A stretch of 40,794 nt of DNA from Nonomuraea antri. GTDB taxonomy: Bacteria > Actinomycetota > Actinomycetes > Streptosporangiales > Streptosporangiaceae. This document shows positions 8,273-15,611 of the stretch, piece after piece; position 1 is the stretch's first letter; each line of letters begins with the position of its first letter. The position numbers and the translations under genes are program-made. Below the pieces are notes generated by a model. That model searched no databases, was not told the DNA's origin, and was given only the letters and a program-made list of their open reading frames with translations. Where the stretch lies: positions 1 to 40,794 of the forward strand of contig NZ_JABCPZ010000085.1 in assembly GCF_013283785.1 (NCBI RefSeq). Reading direction: 5' to 3'.

Positions 8273-9307
8273 TTACATCAGGGTGAGCTGCTGCGGGCCG
8301 GCGGCCGCCGGAGGACGGCCGGGCGTCGGGCGCGGCGCGGATCGCCTGTTCCTGCCCCCGCCGATGCCGTGCCTGCGGGCCAGCTCCTTGACCTGCTCGG
8401 TGACGCGGGACTGGTAGGCGGCCGGGGCGTAGGCGCCGCGCCCGTACAGCTCCAGGTAGCGCGGCACCAGGCGCGGGTGCGCGCGCGAGAGCCAGGCCAG
8501 CCACCATTCGCGCGCGCCCGGGCGCAGGTGCAGCACGATCGGCGACACGTGCGTGGCGCCCGCCCGCGCGATCTCCTTGACCGTGCGCTCGAGCTGGGCG
8601 GGGGAGTCGGTCAGGTACGGCAGGATCGGCGCCATCAGGACGCCGCAGCCGATGCCGTGCTCGTTGAGCGTGGCGCAGACCTCCAGCCGGCGGAGCGGGT
8701 TCGGGGTGCCGGGCTCGACCGCGCGCCAGACGTCGGGGTCGACGAAGCCGACCGACAGCGCGGCGCTCACGTCGGTCACCTCGGCGGCCTCGGTGAGCAG
8801 GTCGAGGTCGCGCAGGATCAGGGTGCCCTTGGTGAGGACGGAGAACGGGTTGGCCGCGTCGCGCAGCGCCTCCAGGATGCCGCGCATCAGCCGGTAGCGG
8901 CCTTCGGCGCGCTGGTAGCAGTCGACGTTCGTGCCCATCGCGACGTGCGCGCCGCGCCAGCGCGGTGCGGCCAGCTCCCTGCGGGCCAGCTCGGCGGCGT
9001 TCACCTTCACGACGATCTTCGAGTCGAAGTCCGCCCCGGCATCCAAATCCAGATATTCGTGCGTTTTTCGGGCAAAACAGTAAATACAGCGATGGCCGCA
9101 GCCTCGGTAGGGGTTGATGGTGTATTCGAACGGGACCCGGCTCGCGCCCGGCACCCGGTTGATGATCGAACGAGCCTGGATCTCGTAGAAGGTCGTGCCC
9201 GCGAATTCGGGGGTGTCGAACGTGCGAGTGACCGCGCCGCGGGCGAACAACGGCACGGCCGGATCGTCCTGACCGGCGTCGGTCAGGCGCAGGTTGTCCC
9301 AGCGCAT
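8273..9307 (-). CDS. Rv2578c-family radical SAM protein
   Basis: This 344-residue protein contains the [4Fe-4S]/SAM motif CGHRCIYC (Cys70, Cys74, Cys77). It is followed by FARKTHEYLD and a TIM-barrel pattern (VAMGTNVDCYQRAEGRYRLMRGILEAL, VLTKGTLILRDLDLL). These match the Rv2578c/spore-photoproduct-lyase-like family, whose reaction is not established. The start at MRWDNLR agrees with the family start; an in-frame TTG 12 codons upstream is less likely because it overlaps the -35. The stretch encoding the cysteine motif uses unusually A/T-ending codons. The C-terminus is a Pro/Arg-rich tail. The gene is divergent from the DUF3040 gene. Confidence 0.9.
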   Translation of the reverse strand: MRWDNLRLTDAGQDDPAVPLFARGAVTRTFDTPEFAGTTFYEIQARSIINRVPGASRVPFEYTINPYRGCGHRCIYCFARKTHEYLDLDAGADFDSKIVVKVNAAELARRELAAPRWRGAHVAMGTNVDCYQRAEGRYRLMRGILEALRDAANPFSVLTKGTLILRDLDLLTEAAEVTDVSAALSVGFVDPDVWRAVEPGTPNPLRRLEVCATLNEHGIGCGVLMAPILPYLTDSPAQLERTVKEIARAGATHVSPIVLHLRPGAREWWLAWLSRAHPRLVPRYLELYGRGAYAPAAYQSRVTEQVKELARRHGIGGGRNRRSAPRPTPGRPPAAAGPQQLTLM

Positions 9308-9313
9308 CCCATG

Positions 9314-9343
9314 ATTAGAACAAAGGTTCGACGGTGATCGCAA
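9314..9343 (-). promoter_or_regulatory. Promoter giving a nearly leaderless radical SAM transcript
   Basis: On the minus strand TTGCGA (9343-9338) and TCTAAT (9319-9314) are 18 nt apart. The -10 ends 6 nt before the ATG at 9307, so transcription would begin at or beside the start codon. No Shine-Dalgarno is present, which fits a leaderless message. Confidence 0.5.
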
Positions 9344-9440
9344 ACGAAAAGAGGTGGCAATTAACCGGTCAGGCGGGGGCTAATGATCTTCAGGGTTGGG
9401 CAGAAAGACGCCACAGAGCTTGCGTTCCGGAGGTGCATCC

Positions 9441-9728
9441 ATGGCCTGGTCGCAGGACGAGGAACGAATGCTGGCCCAGATCGAACGGCACCTCGTCGAC
9501 GACGATCCGCGACTCGTGGCGAGGCTCGAGTCCTTCAACGAGCGGGTGCGTCGCAGCGAGGCGAAGGCCAAGGGCGACAGCGGGGGCAGAAGACACAAGC
9601 CTCGCCGCTCCACCGTCATCATCCTGATCAGCTGGCTGCTCATCGCCACGCTGGTCGCCACACTCCTGATCATGGTGCTCCGCCACGAGGCCGCCTCCGC
9701 GGTCGCGCTGGCCGCCGCCTCCTTCTGA
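9441..9728 (+). CDS. DUF3040 family membrane protein
   Basis: This 95-residue protein starts at ATG with GGAGG upstream. The N-terminus (WSQDEERMLAQIERHLVDDDPRLVARL) matches the DUF3040 pattern of a short amphipathic E/D-rich helix around a DDP motif. A basic stretch follows (GGRRHKPRRS), then one or two membrane helices (about residues 57-95). The family is restricted to actinobacteria and its function is unknown. The gene is divergent from the radical SAM gene across 133 bp and is followed by a hairpin. Confidence 0.85.
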   Translation: MAWSQDEERMLAQIERHLVDDDPRLVARLESFNERVRRSEAKAKGDSGGRRHKPRRSTVIILISWLLIATLVATLLIMVLRHEAASAVALAAASF

Positions 9729-9763
9729 GCCGTCGTCATCCCGCGTTTCAGCTTCTGGTACCG

Positions 9764-9793
9764 GTCCGCCCGTGCCTTTCCGGCCGGGCGGGC
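9764..9793 (+). terminator. Probable terminator of the DUF3040 gene
   Basis: A nine-pair stem (9764-9772 with 9785-9793, one G-T pair) around a 12-base loop lies 35 bp past the stop codon. Confidence 0.45.
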
Positions 9794-9855
9794 TCTCGTG
9801 TGCCAGGGGGTGGTTCGCTCCGGCGGGAGATCGTGACCGATTCTTGGGGCGCGAT

Positions 9856-9881
9856 GGAATAGCGGCCACCCCGCGTCCGTT
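9856..9881 (+). promoter_or_regulatory. Possible ECF-sigma-type promoter for the structured RNA
   Basis: GGAATA (9856-9861) and CGTT (9878-9881) are separated by 16 nt, the spacing of sigma-E-like promoters (GGAAC-N16/17-CGTT). An overlapping TAATCT (9881-9886) could instead serve as a housekeeping -10. Either would start transcription at the first bases of the long helix beginning at 9891. Confidence 0.3.
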
Positions 9882-9890
9882 AATCTGGAT

Positions 9891-10042
9891 AGGCCGCTGT
9901 GGATGTGTCCCCCGGGCCGCAAATTACCGCCTTCACGGAATACCGTTCGGCTGGAGCCGTGTTGTGCATCTCGCCGAGGAGGCGACCACCACAGCGGCCT
10001 CAATGCTTTCCGGCGCCCCGCCCACCCGCGGGGCGCCTGCTT
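9891..10042 (+). ncRNA. Putative structured RNA (about 150 nt) with closing helix and terminator
   Basis: The 354-bp space after the DUF3040 gene is not coding, but 9891-9902 (AGGCCGCTGTGG) is perfectly complementary to 9989-10000, a 12-bp closing helix. Inside it are smaller hairpins: CGGC-TGGA-GCCG at 9948-9959 and TCGCC-GAGGA-GGCGA at 9971-9985, the latter with a purine-rich loop. Directly after the helix comes a 10-bp hairpin followed by TGCTTTA. This reads as a free-standing small RNA or as a 5' regulatory leader of the acyltransferase gene that starts 41 bp later. It does not match the riboswitch cores I know (cobalamin, TPP, ydaO, glycine, SAM) or the SRP RNA loop. The low similarity to 6C RNA rests on one C5 run only. 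Confidence 0.5.
10012..10037 (+). terminator. Intrinsic terminator-like hairpin ending the structured RNA
   Basis: GGCGCCCCGC (10012-10021) pairs perfectly with 10028-10037 around a six-base loop and is followed by TGCTTTA. It lies 47 bp before the acyltransferase start, so it either ends a small RNA or attenuates the acyltransferase gene. Confidence 0.65.
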
Positions 10043-10083
10043 TATGGTGGGGTGGCCGACGCCCGAAGATCCAGGAGAGCCCG

Positions 10084-10743
10084 TTGCTGTACCAAGTGGT
10101 CAAGTTCGCCGCCGCGCCCCTCGCTCACGCGATGTGCCGCCCGAGCATCTCCGGCGCGGCCAACGTGCCGAGGAGCGGGCCCGCGATCCTGGCCGCCAAC
10201 CACTTGTCCGTGCTCGACTCGTTCCTGCTGCCCGCGCTGCTGCCCCGGCACGTCACCTTCACCGCCAAGGACGAGTACTTCAACGGCAACCCGGTCTCCG
10301 GATTCTTCATGCGCCTCGGCGGCAGCCTGCCGATCGACCGGGAGAGCGCCCACGCCGCGCAGGCCATGCTCGACGCGGCCGCCGACCTGCTGGAGCGCGG
10401 CGAGCTGTTCGGCATCCACCCCGAGGGCACCCGGTCGCCCGACGGCCGGCTCTACCGGGGCAAGATCGGCGTGGCCTGGCTGGCGCTCAAGACCGGCGCG
10501 CCGGTCCTGCCCGTGGCGCTCAGCGGCACCGAGAGGGTGCTGCCCGTCGGCGCCAAGATGCCCCGTCCGGCCAAGATCGGCATCTCCATCGGCGAGCCGT
10601 TGCGCTTCGAGGGCGATCACACCAAGGCCCGCGACCGGCGCCGCGTCACCGACGAGATCATGGCCGCCATCCAGGGGCTATCTGGTCAGGAGTATGTCCC
10701 GACGTATGCGGCCAGCTTCAAGGCCGCCCATGGCATGTCGTGA
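10084..10743 (+). CDS. 1-acyl-sn-glycerol-3-phosphate acyltransferase (PlsC family)
   Basis: This 219-residue protein contains the acyltransferase motifs NHLSVLDSF (H-x4-D), the substrate-binding block GGSLPIDRES, and HPEGTRSPDGRLYRGKIG (EGTRS). These are followed by GAPVLPVALSGTERVLP. It would acylate lysophosphatidic acid or a related acceptor at the inner membrane face. The TTG start was chosen for AGGAG 6 nt upstream and because the family begins just before this point (LYQVVKFAAAPLAH). No ATG or GTG in frame has a ribosome site. The penicillin-binding protein gene follows after 51 bp. Confidence 0.9.
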   Translation: MLYQVVKFAAAPLAHAMCRPSISGAANVPRSGPAILAANHLSVLDSFLLPALLPRHVTFTAKDEYFNGNPVSGFFMRLGGSLPIDRESAHAAQAMLDAAADLLERGELFGIHPEGTRSPDGRLYRGKIGVAWLALKTGAPVLPVALSGTERVLPVGAKMPRPAKIGISIGEPLRFEGDHTKARDRRRVTDEIMAAIQGLSGQEYVPTYAASFKAAHGMS

Positions 10744-10794
10744 ATTGTCGCTACTAAGCTCGGGTACCTGTTGCCGACGACAGGGGGCTGAGCA

Positions 10795-12405
10795 GTGGCG
10801 CGTGGGCGTACCATCGCGATCGTGTCCGGCGCCAGCGTGCTCGCGGTGGGAGCCGCGGCCGGTGGGCTGTACTACGTCCTGCACACCAGGGGCACGCCCG
10901 CCGAGACGGCGCAACGCTTCGCCGCGGCCTGGCAGGCGGGCGACCAGGCACGCATGAGCGCCGAGCTGGCCACGCCGCGGCAACTGGGCGTCTACGACCA
11001 GCAGCGCACCGCGCTCGCGGTGGAGTCGACCGAGATCGAACTCGGGGCCGTCACCGAGCGCGACGGCCGCGCCAGCGTGCCCTACCGGGCCACGATGACG
11101 CTCAAGAACGTCGGCAGATGGTCCTACAAGGGGCAACTCGACCTCATCGTGGCCGACCGCACCTGGAAGATCGACTGGACGCCGAAGACCCTGCACCCCT
11201 CCTACACCGGCACGGGCGCGTTCGCGCTCAAGACGAGCTGGCCGGAACGTGCCGCCATCACCGACGCCGCCGGCGACCGCATCGACAGCGGCGCGGTCGG
11301 CGGATCCGTGCAGCAGCTCGTCGGCTTCCTCGACAAGGCCACCAAGAAGGACGTCGCCCGCCTCGGCTCCTCGTACAAGGTCGGGCAGGCGGTCGGCCGC
11401 GGCGGCCTGCAGGAGACCTTCCAGGAGCGGCTGGCCGGCGCGCCGAGCACGGAGATCCAGCTCGGCGAGACGACGCTGGAGAAGATCGTCGGCGCCAAGG
11501 GCGAGCCGCTGCAGACCAGCCTCGACCCGCGCACCCAGGCCGCGGCCGTCACGGCCGTCAAGGACCTGCCCAAGCCGACGTCGATGGTCGCCATCAGGCC
11601 GAGCACCGGTGAGATCCTGGCCGTGGTCAACAACCGGGGCGGCTTCAACCGGGCACTCGACGGACGCTACCCGCCCGGCTCGACGTTCAAGGCGGTCACC
11701 GCGATCGGGCTGCTGGCGGCCGGCCTGTCACCGCAGGACACCGTGACCTGCCCGCAGTACGCCACCGTCGGCGGGCTGAAGATCCGCAACTCGGAGAAGG
11801 CGGAGTTCGGGTCGCTGTCGTTCCTCGACTCCTTCGCCCACTCCTGCAACACCACCTTCGCCCCGCTGGCCGAACAGCGGCTCGGCGCCGACAAACTGCT
11901 CAAGACGGCCGAGAGCGTCGGCTTCAACCAGCCGCTCAGCATCGGGCTGCCTGCCACCAAGGCCAGCTTCCCGCGCGCCGAGTCCGACGCCGAGCTGGCC
12001 GCCGAGTCGTTCGGGCAGGCCAGGATCACCGCCAGCCCGCTGTCGATGGCCTCGGTCGCCGCGGCCATCGCCGACGGCACCTGGCGTCCGCCCACGCTGG
12101 TGCCCGGGGTGAAGCAGAAGGCGGCCGAACGGCGGCTGCCGCGCGGCGTCAAGGACGAGCTGCACGCGATGATGGCGGCGGTCGTCACCAAGGGCACCGC
12201 GAAGGCGGCCGGGCTGCCCTCGGGCACCCACGGCAAGACCGGCACGGCCGAGTACGGCACCGGCGAGAAGCTCGACAGCCATGCCTGGTTCATGGGCTTT
12301 CGGGGGGACGTTGCGTTCGCCGTGGTGGTGGAGGGCGGCGGGGGCGGCGGCAAGGTGGCCGCCCCGGTGGCCGCCACCTTCCTGCGCGCCCTCACCGCCT
12401 CCTGA
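10795..12405 (+). CDS. Penicillin-binding protein (transpeptidase with NTF2-like N-terminal domain)
   Basis: This 536-residue protein starts at GTG behind AGGGGG. An N-terminal membrane anchor spans residues 6-28. An NTF2-like (MecA_N) domain covers about 34-135, followed by a short linker or dimerisation segment. The transpeptidase domain extends from about 235 to the end, with all three active-site motifs: Ser296-x-x-Lys299 (STFK), Ser350-Cys-Asn352 and Lys481-Thr-Gly483. It acts outside the membrane in peptidoglycan cross-linking. Compared with class B PBPs it is rather short, as are other actinobacterial members with the NTF2-like domain. It could be co-transcribed with the acyltransferase. 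Confidence 0.92.
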   Translation: MARGRTIAIVSGASVLAVGAAAGGLYYVLHTRGTPAETAQRFAAAWQAGDQARMSAELATPRQLGVYDQQRTALAVESTEIELGAVTERDGRASVPYRATMTLKNVGRWSYKGQLDLIVADRTWKIDWTPKTLHPSYTGTGAFALKTSWPERAAITDAAGDRIDSGAVGGSVQQLVGFLDKATKKDVARLGSSYKVGQAVGRGGLQETFQERLAGAPSTEIQLGETTLEKIVGAKGEPLQTSLDPRTQAAAVTAVKDLPKPTSMVAIRPSTGEILAVVNNRGGFNRALDGRYPPGSTFKAVTAIGLLAAGLSPQDTVTCPQYATVGGLKIRNSEKAEFGSLSFLDSFAHSCNTTFAPLAEQRLGADKLLKTAESVGFNQPLSIGLPATKASFPRAESDAELAAESFGQARITASPLSMASVAAAIADGTWRPPTLVPGVKQKAAERRLPRGVKDELHAMMAAVVTKGTAKAAGLPSGTHGKTGTAEYGTGEKLDSHAWFMGFRGDVAFAVVVEGGGGGGKVAAPVAATFLRALTAS

Positions 12406-12411
12406 CCTTTT

Positions 12412-12529
12412 CGGGTAGCCCGGTCGGGTTCGGGTTCGGGCTTGGGTTCAGCAGGTTCGGTCGGGGTTCGGGTTTTGGTTTCGGGTTTGGTTTTTGTTTT
12501 GGGTTCGGTTTTGGGGGCGGCGGGTTCGG
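12412..12529 (+). other. G/T-only low-complexity tract with canonical G-quadruplex motif
   Basis: Between the convergent PBP and hydrolase genes the plus strand is almost free of A and C and consists of degenerate GGGTTC/GGGTTT units. At 12426-12446 four GGG runs are separated by three-base loops (TTC, TTC, CTT), a textbook quadruplex pattern starting 20 bp after the PBP stop. There is no ordinary hairpin terminator here, so the tract may mark the 3' ends of both genes. Confidence 0.75.
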
Positions 12530-13387
12530 TCAGGTGAGGAAGTCGCGGACGGCGCGGGCCACCGTCTCCGGGCGGCCGCGTGCCGCCGCGTTGGACGTGG
12601 CGCTGTGCCCCAGCCCCGGCATGATCACCCGGCGCGCGTTCGGCAGCACCCCCTCCAGCGCCGTCAGCGCGTTCCTCAGGTAGGCCGGGCTCTTGGAGCC
12701 GCCCAGCAGCAGCACCTCCGCGTCCACGCCCCGGTAGACGTCCAGGTCGTCGGACGTCTCGGCGACCAGCGACGCGTCGTTGTGCAGGCTGGGCGCCAGC
12801 TCGCGGAACGTCGACTCGCCCGGCACGGGCCTCTTGTCCTGCTGGACGAGCATGGCCGAGGTGAGCCGCTCCAGCAGCCCGCGCGGCAGATACGCGAACA
12901 CCGGCGGCCCGAGCCTGGCCGCCTTCATCCCGGTGACCAGCGCCGCCGCGGTGCGTCCCGCGGCGATGTCGCGGTCGAAGCCGGGCAGCCAGCCGGTCGG
13001 GTTCGACCCGCCGAGGTCGAGCGGCGGCTCGAAGATGACGGCCTTGCGCAGCGCGGGCAGTGCCGGCGCGGCACGCAACGCGATGATCGCCCCCGAGCTC
13101 ACGCCCAGGACCCGGCGCGCGCCGGTGGCCGTCACCAGCGCCGCCAGGTCCTCCACCTCCCGGCCGAGCCCGTAGTCGGGGCCGGACGGGCCGCTGGCGC
13201 CGCGTCCCCGCCGGTCGGGCAGGTAACAGGTGAAGGAGCCGGACAGGGCCCGCGCCAGCTCGATGTTGCTGTGCCCGGTCTGTATCGCGCCGTGCAGCAG
13301 CACCAGGCCGGGGCCGGCGCCGAGCTCGTGGTAGGCGATGGTGGTGCCGTCCTTCGAGGTCACGGTCTTCGTCGTGGCGGTCTTCAT
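12530..13387 (-). CDS. Alpha/beta-fold hydrolase
   Basis: The protein has 285 residues. The nucleophile elbow is Gly95-Val-Ser97-Ser-Gly99, the oxyanion region is LVLLHGAI, the YLPDRRGRG strand-loop is typical, and the catalytic His is 261 (GLGHSA). The ATG at 13387 was chosen because the domain starts immediately after it and GGGGAG lies 9 nt upstream. A GTG at 13528 with AAGGA in front would add 47 Pro/Arg-rich residues and cannot be excluded. The substrate is unknown; the sequence resembles small esterases and epoxide-hydrolase-like proteins. A palindromic operator and promoter lie about 170-220 bp upstream. Confidence 0.85.
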   Translation of the reverse strand: MKTATTKTVTSKDGTTIAYHELGAGPGLVLLHGAIQTGHSNIELARALSGSFTCYLPDRRGRGASGPSGPDYGLGREVEDLAALVTATGARRVLGVSSGAIIALRAAPALPALRKAVIFEPPLDLGGSNPTGWLPGFDRDIAAGRTAAALVTGMKAARLGPPVFAYLPRGLLERLTSAMLVQQDKRPVPGESTFRELAPSLHNDASLVAETSDDLDVYRGVDAEVLLLGGSKSPAYLRNALTALEGVLPNARRVIMPGLGHSATSNAAARGRPETVARAVRDFLT

Positions 13388-13550
13388 CGTGATCTGCTCC
13401 CCATGGTCGGCCCGTGGCGGGGGCGCGGCCGTCGTCGCCGGTGCCAGCTCATGGCCGGGCTTCCGCTTCGCGGGCTTCGGGCTTTCGGTGTGGCTCGGGT
13501 GTCGCAGCATCGTTCGGCCCGGCCGCACGTCCTTCGGCGCTTGATGTTGC

Positions 13551-13578
13551 TACTCGTACACGAATACTCGTATACGAG
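13551..13578. promoter_or_regulatory. Tandem palindromic operator
   Basis: Two adjoining 14-bp copies of TACTCGTAYACGAR lie at 13551-13564 and 13565-13578. The second contains the perfect palindrome CTCGTATACGAG (13567-13578). This is the layout of a TetR- or GntR-type operator. No such regulator is encoded in this window, so control would be in trans. Confidence 0.6.
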
Positions 13579-13605
13579 CATACGGCGGCGAGTGGACGGT
13601 CGCAA
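13577..13605 (-). promoter_or_regulatory. Promoter overlapping the operator, toward the hydrolase
   Basis: On the minus strand TTGCGA (13605-13600) and TATGCT (13582-13577) are 17 nt apart. Initiation near 13570 would fall inside the second palindrome, so a bound repressor would block it. Confidence 0.5.
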
Positions 13606-13664
13606 GAGCGCGCCGTGCGGCGACGAACGGGTGAGAACGGACGAACCGGGGAAGGTGCCACGAT

Positions 13665-14828
13665 GTGCGGGAGGAGTACGAACGACGCCAGGACGAGCTC
13701 AGACGCCTGGCCGCCGGCGCCGGGCTGCGCGGCGTGCTGGCCTGGTCGCGGGGCGGCTCCACCCACGACCACTACGCCGACGTCTACTACCTCACCGGCT
13801 TCTACCAGCACCAGCCCGCCGTCCCCGACGAGCCGGGCCGCTGGCAGGCCCAGGGCCACGCCGCGCTGCTGCTGCCCGTGGACGGCCCCGCACTCCTGCT
13901 CACCGGCGACGGCGAATCGCAGGACCCGCAGCCGGCCGCCGCCCGCCTGAACACCCCCTTCCCGGTCGATGCGCTGGGCGAGCAGATCCGGCTCACGCTC
14001 CCGCCGGGGCGCGTCGGCGTCCTCGGCTGCGCGGCGATGGGGGCACCGTGGTGGTGCCGGCTGCGTTCCGTGCTGCCCGGCCACGAACTCGTCGGCGCCG
14101 ACGACCTGGGCCACCGGATGCGCCGGATCAAGAGCCCGGCCGAACAGGACCTGCTCAGAGCCGCCGGCACACTCGGCGCCCGCGCCATGCGGGCCGCGCT
14201 GGACGCCGCCGTGCCCGGGGCCACCGAGGCGGAGTCCGCGGCGGCCGCCGTCGCCGAGATCGTCCGGGGCGGCGGCGCCTACTACGGGATGGGCGTCTCG
14301 TCGGGCGCCGCCTCCCACACCTTCGCCGCGTCCGGGCCCGCGCCGTACTCGGCCGAGCGGCGGCTCGCCGTGGGCGATCTGTTCAGAATGGACCTGTACG
14401 GGTCGCTCGGCGGGTACCTGTTCGATCTCGCCCGCACCACAGTGGTCGGGACGGAGCCCACGGCCGAACAACGCGCGCTCCTGGACGCCGTCCGGGACAG
14501 CGTGCTGGCCGGCGTTGAGATCCTGCGCCCAGGACGGCGGTTCGGCGAGGTTGCGCGCAGGTGCCAGGAGGTCTTCGACCGATCCGCCTTCGTCGCCAGG
14601 CACGGCCGGCCGGACTCGCAACTCGGCGGGGCCTGGGGGCACGGGCTCGGGCTGTCGTTCGAGCCGCCGTGGATCGCGGAGGACGGGGCGTACGCGGACG
14701 AGCGGGTCGAGGCCGGGATGTGCGTGGCACTGGAACGGCGGATCGCGCTGCCGATGGTGGGCGGGGCAAACTACGAGGACGACATCCTCGTGACGGACAC
14801 GGGACCAGAGATCATCACCCCGTCGTAA
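13665..14828 (+). CDS. M24-family metallopeptidase (Xaa-Pro aminopeptidase/dipeptidase type)
   Basis: This 387-residue protein starts at GTG. The N-terminal creatinase-like domain spans about residues 1-155 (VYYLTGFYQH). The C-terminal pita-bread domain shows the metal-ligand series Asp (LFRMDLYG), Asp (YLFDLARTT), His (GAWGHGLGLSF), Glu (CVALERRI) and Glu (ANYEDDILVTDTGPE). RIKSPAEQDLLRAAG is the characteristic linker to the catalytic domain. It would cleave Xaa-Pro or a related bond using two divalent metals, and is probably cytoplasmic. The spacer to the divergent hydrolase gene contains the palindromic operator described separately, which might also affect this gene. Confidence 0.88.
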   Translation: MREEYERRQDELRRLAAGAGLRGVLAWSRGGSTHDHYADVYYLTGFYQHQPAVPDEPGRWQAQGHAALLLPVDGPALLLTGDGESQDPQPAAARLNTPFPVDALGEQIRLTLPPGRVGVLGCAAMGAPWWCRLRSVLPGHELVGADDLGHRMRRIKSPAEQDLLRAAGTLGARAMRAALDAAVPGATEAESAAAAVAEIVRGGGAYYGMGVSSGAASHTFAASGPAPYSAERRLAVGDLFRMDLYGSLGGYLFDLARTTVVGTEPTAEQRALLDAVRDSVLAGVEILRPGRRFGEVARRCQEVFDRSAFVARHGRPDSQLGGAWGHGLGLSFEPPWIAEDGAYADERVEAGMCVALERRIALPMVGGANYEDDILVTDTGPEIITPS

Positions 14829-14849
14829 CCCGGCCGCCCCGCTTGTCAC

Positions 14850-14880
14850 CCCCCGAAGGGCAAGGTCCTTCGCCCGGGGG
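14850..14880 (+). terminator. Hairpin downstream of the M24 peptidase gene
   Basis: CGAAGG (14854-14859) pairs with CCTTCG (14867-14872) around seven bases. CCCC (14850-14853) can pair with GGGG (14877-14880) across a bulge. It lies 22 bp after the stop codon. Confidence 0.5.
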
Positions 14881-15005
14881 CGCGCTTCGCGCGATGGGGG
14901 CTTCGGGCAGCGTTTCCCAGGGGCTGCGCCCCTTCGACCCCGAACTGCGTGGTCCTCGCTTCGCTCGGGCGTCTTCCTTGGGGCTGCCGCCCAACGCCCC
15001 CGCAA
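14881..15005. repeat. REP-like cluster of short palindromes
   Basis: Successive small inverted repeats occupy this non-coding stretch: CGCGC-TTC-GCGCG (14881-14893), AGGGGC-TGC-GCCCCT (14919-14933) and a CCTCGC-TTC-GCTCGG type element further on, with TTGGGGCTGCCGCCCAA near the end. The G-C-rich 'gggctgcgcccct' style resembles intergenic palindromic elements scattered in actinomycete genomes. No gene is supported here. Confidence 0.5.
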
Positions 15006-15029
15006 GTGACCGGCGATACCTCCAAGACC

Positions 15030-15417
15030 ACCGGTGAGGCTCCGGAAACTGGCAAAGACTTCCGGAAGCCTAGGTGAGGCACTTCCGGAAGTCGGCTGAG
15101 CCCTTTCAGGGAACTCGGCGCCCAGGAAACCCAGTGAAGCCCCTTCCGGAACTCCGTGGGGCCTTCCGGAACTCCGTGGGGTCTACCGGGATGCCAGTGG
15201 GCCTACCGGATACAGCGAGGCCTACCGGATACAGCGAGGCCTACCGGATACAGCGAGGCCTACCGGATACAGCGAGGCCTACCGGATACAGCGAGGCCTA
15301 CCGGATACAGCGAGGCCTACCGGAAACCTGGTGAGATTCCCCCAGAACCCAGTCGGGTCTTTCCAGGAACCAGTGATGCCTTCCATAAACGGGTTAGGCG
15401 GAAACTCAGTGACGAGG
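15030..15417. repeat. Minisatellite: degenerate 19-20 bp array with six perfect central copies
   Basis: Six identical 19-bp units (CCTACCGGATACAGCGAGG) run head to tail at 15202-15315. Outside them the unit decays gradually. To the left are two copies of CCTTCCGGAACTCCGTGGGG and older TTCCGGAA-containing units back to about 15030. To the right are diverged copies to about 15417. The common theme is a TNCCGGAA core followed by a GTGAGGCC-like end. Nineteen is not a multiple of three, and reading frames through it lack ribosome sites, so it is not coding. There are no spacers, so it is not a CRISPR array. Confidence 0.85.
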
Positions 15418-15581
15418 GTGGCCGATCGTCAGGATGCTGGCGGGTGCCTGTGACCTGCGTGTCGGCTCCTCCTAGAGCACCCGGGTTCGGGATCATTGAA
15501 GGCCGACGTTCGGTAACCAGGCAAGAGCCGTCCGTGTTGCCCCGAGGGACACGTGAAGCGCACACCCCGAGACGCGCGAAA

Positions 15582-15611
15582 GCGCGCACCCCGTGGTGGT
15601 GGGATGCGCGC
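15582..15611 (-). terminator. Terminator of the CHAP hydrolase gene
   Basis: GCGCGCA (15582-15588) pairs with TGCGCGC (15605-15611), extended by C/G pairs after one mismatch, starting 15 bp beyond the stop codon on the minus strand and followed by CTTTCG. Confidence 0.65.

Noticed and set aside
9891..10042. Signal recognition particle RNA or 6C RNA
   Set aside because: The SRP GGAA-type loop sequence is absent on both strands, and the six-C loops of 6C RNA are not present (longest C-run five).
12494..14518. A 674-codon plus-strand frame across the G/T tract, the hydrolase and part of the M24 gene
   Set aside because: It overlaps two genes with motifs and starts in low-complexity sequence without a ribosome site; the composition is Arg/Gly/Ala/Pro shadow-like.
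15202..15315. CRISPR array
   Set aside because: The units abut directly with no spacers, and no cas gene is present.
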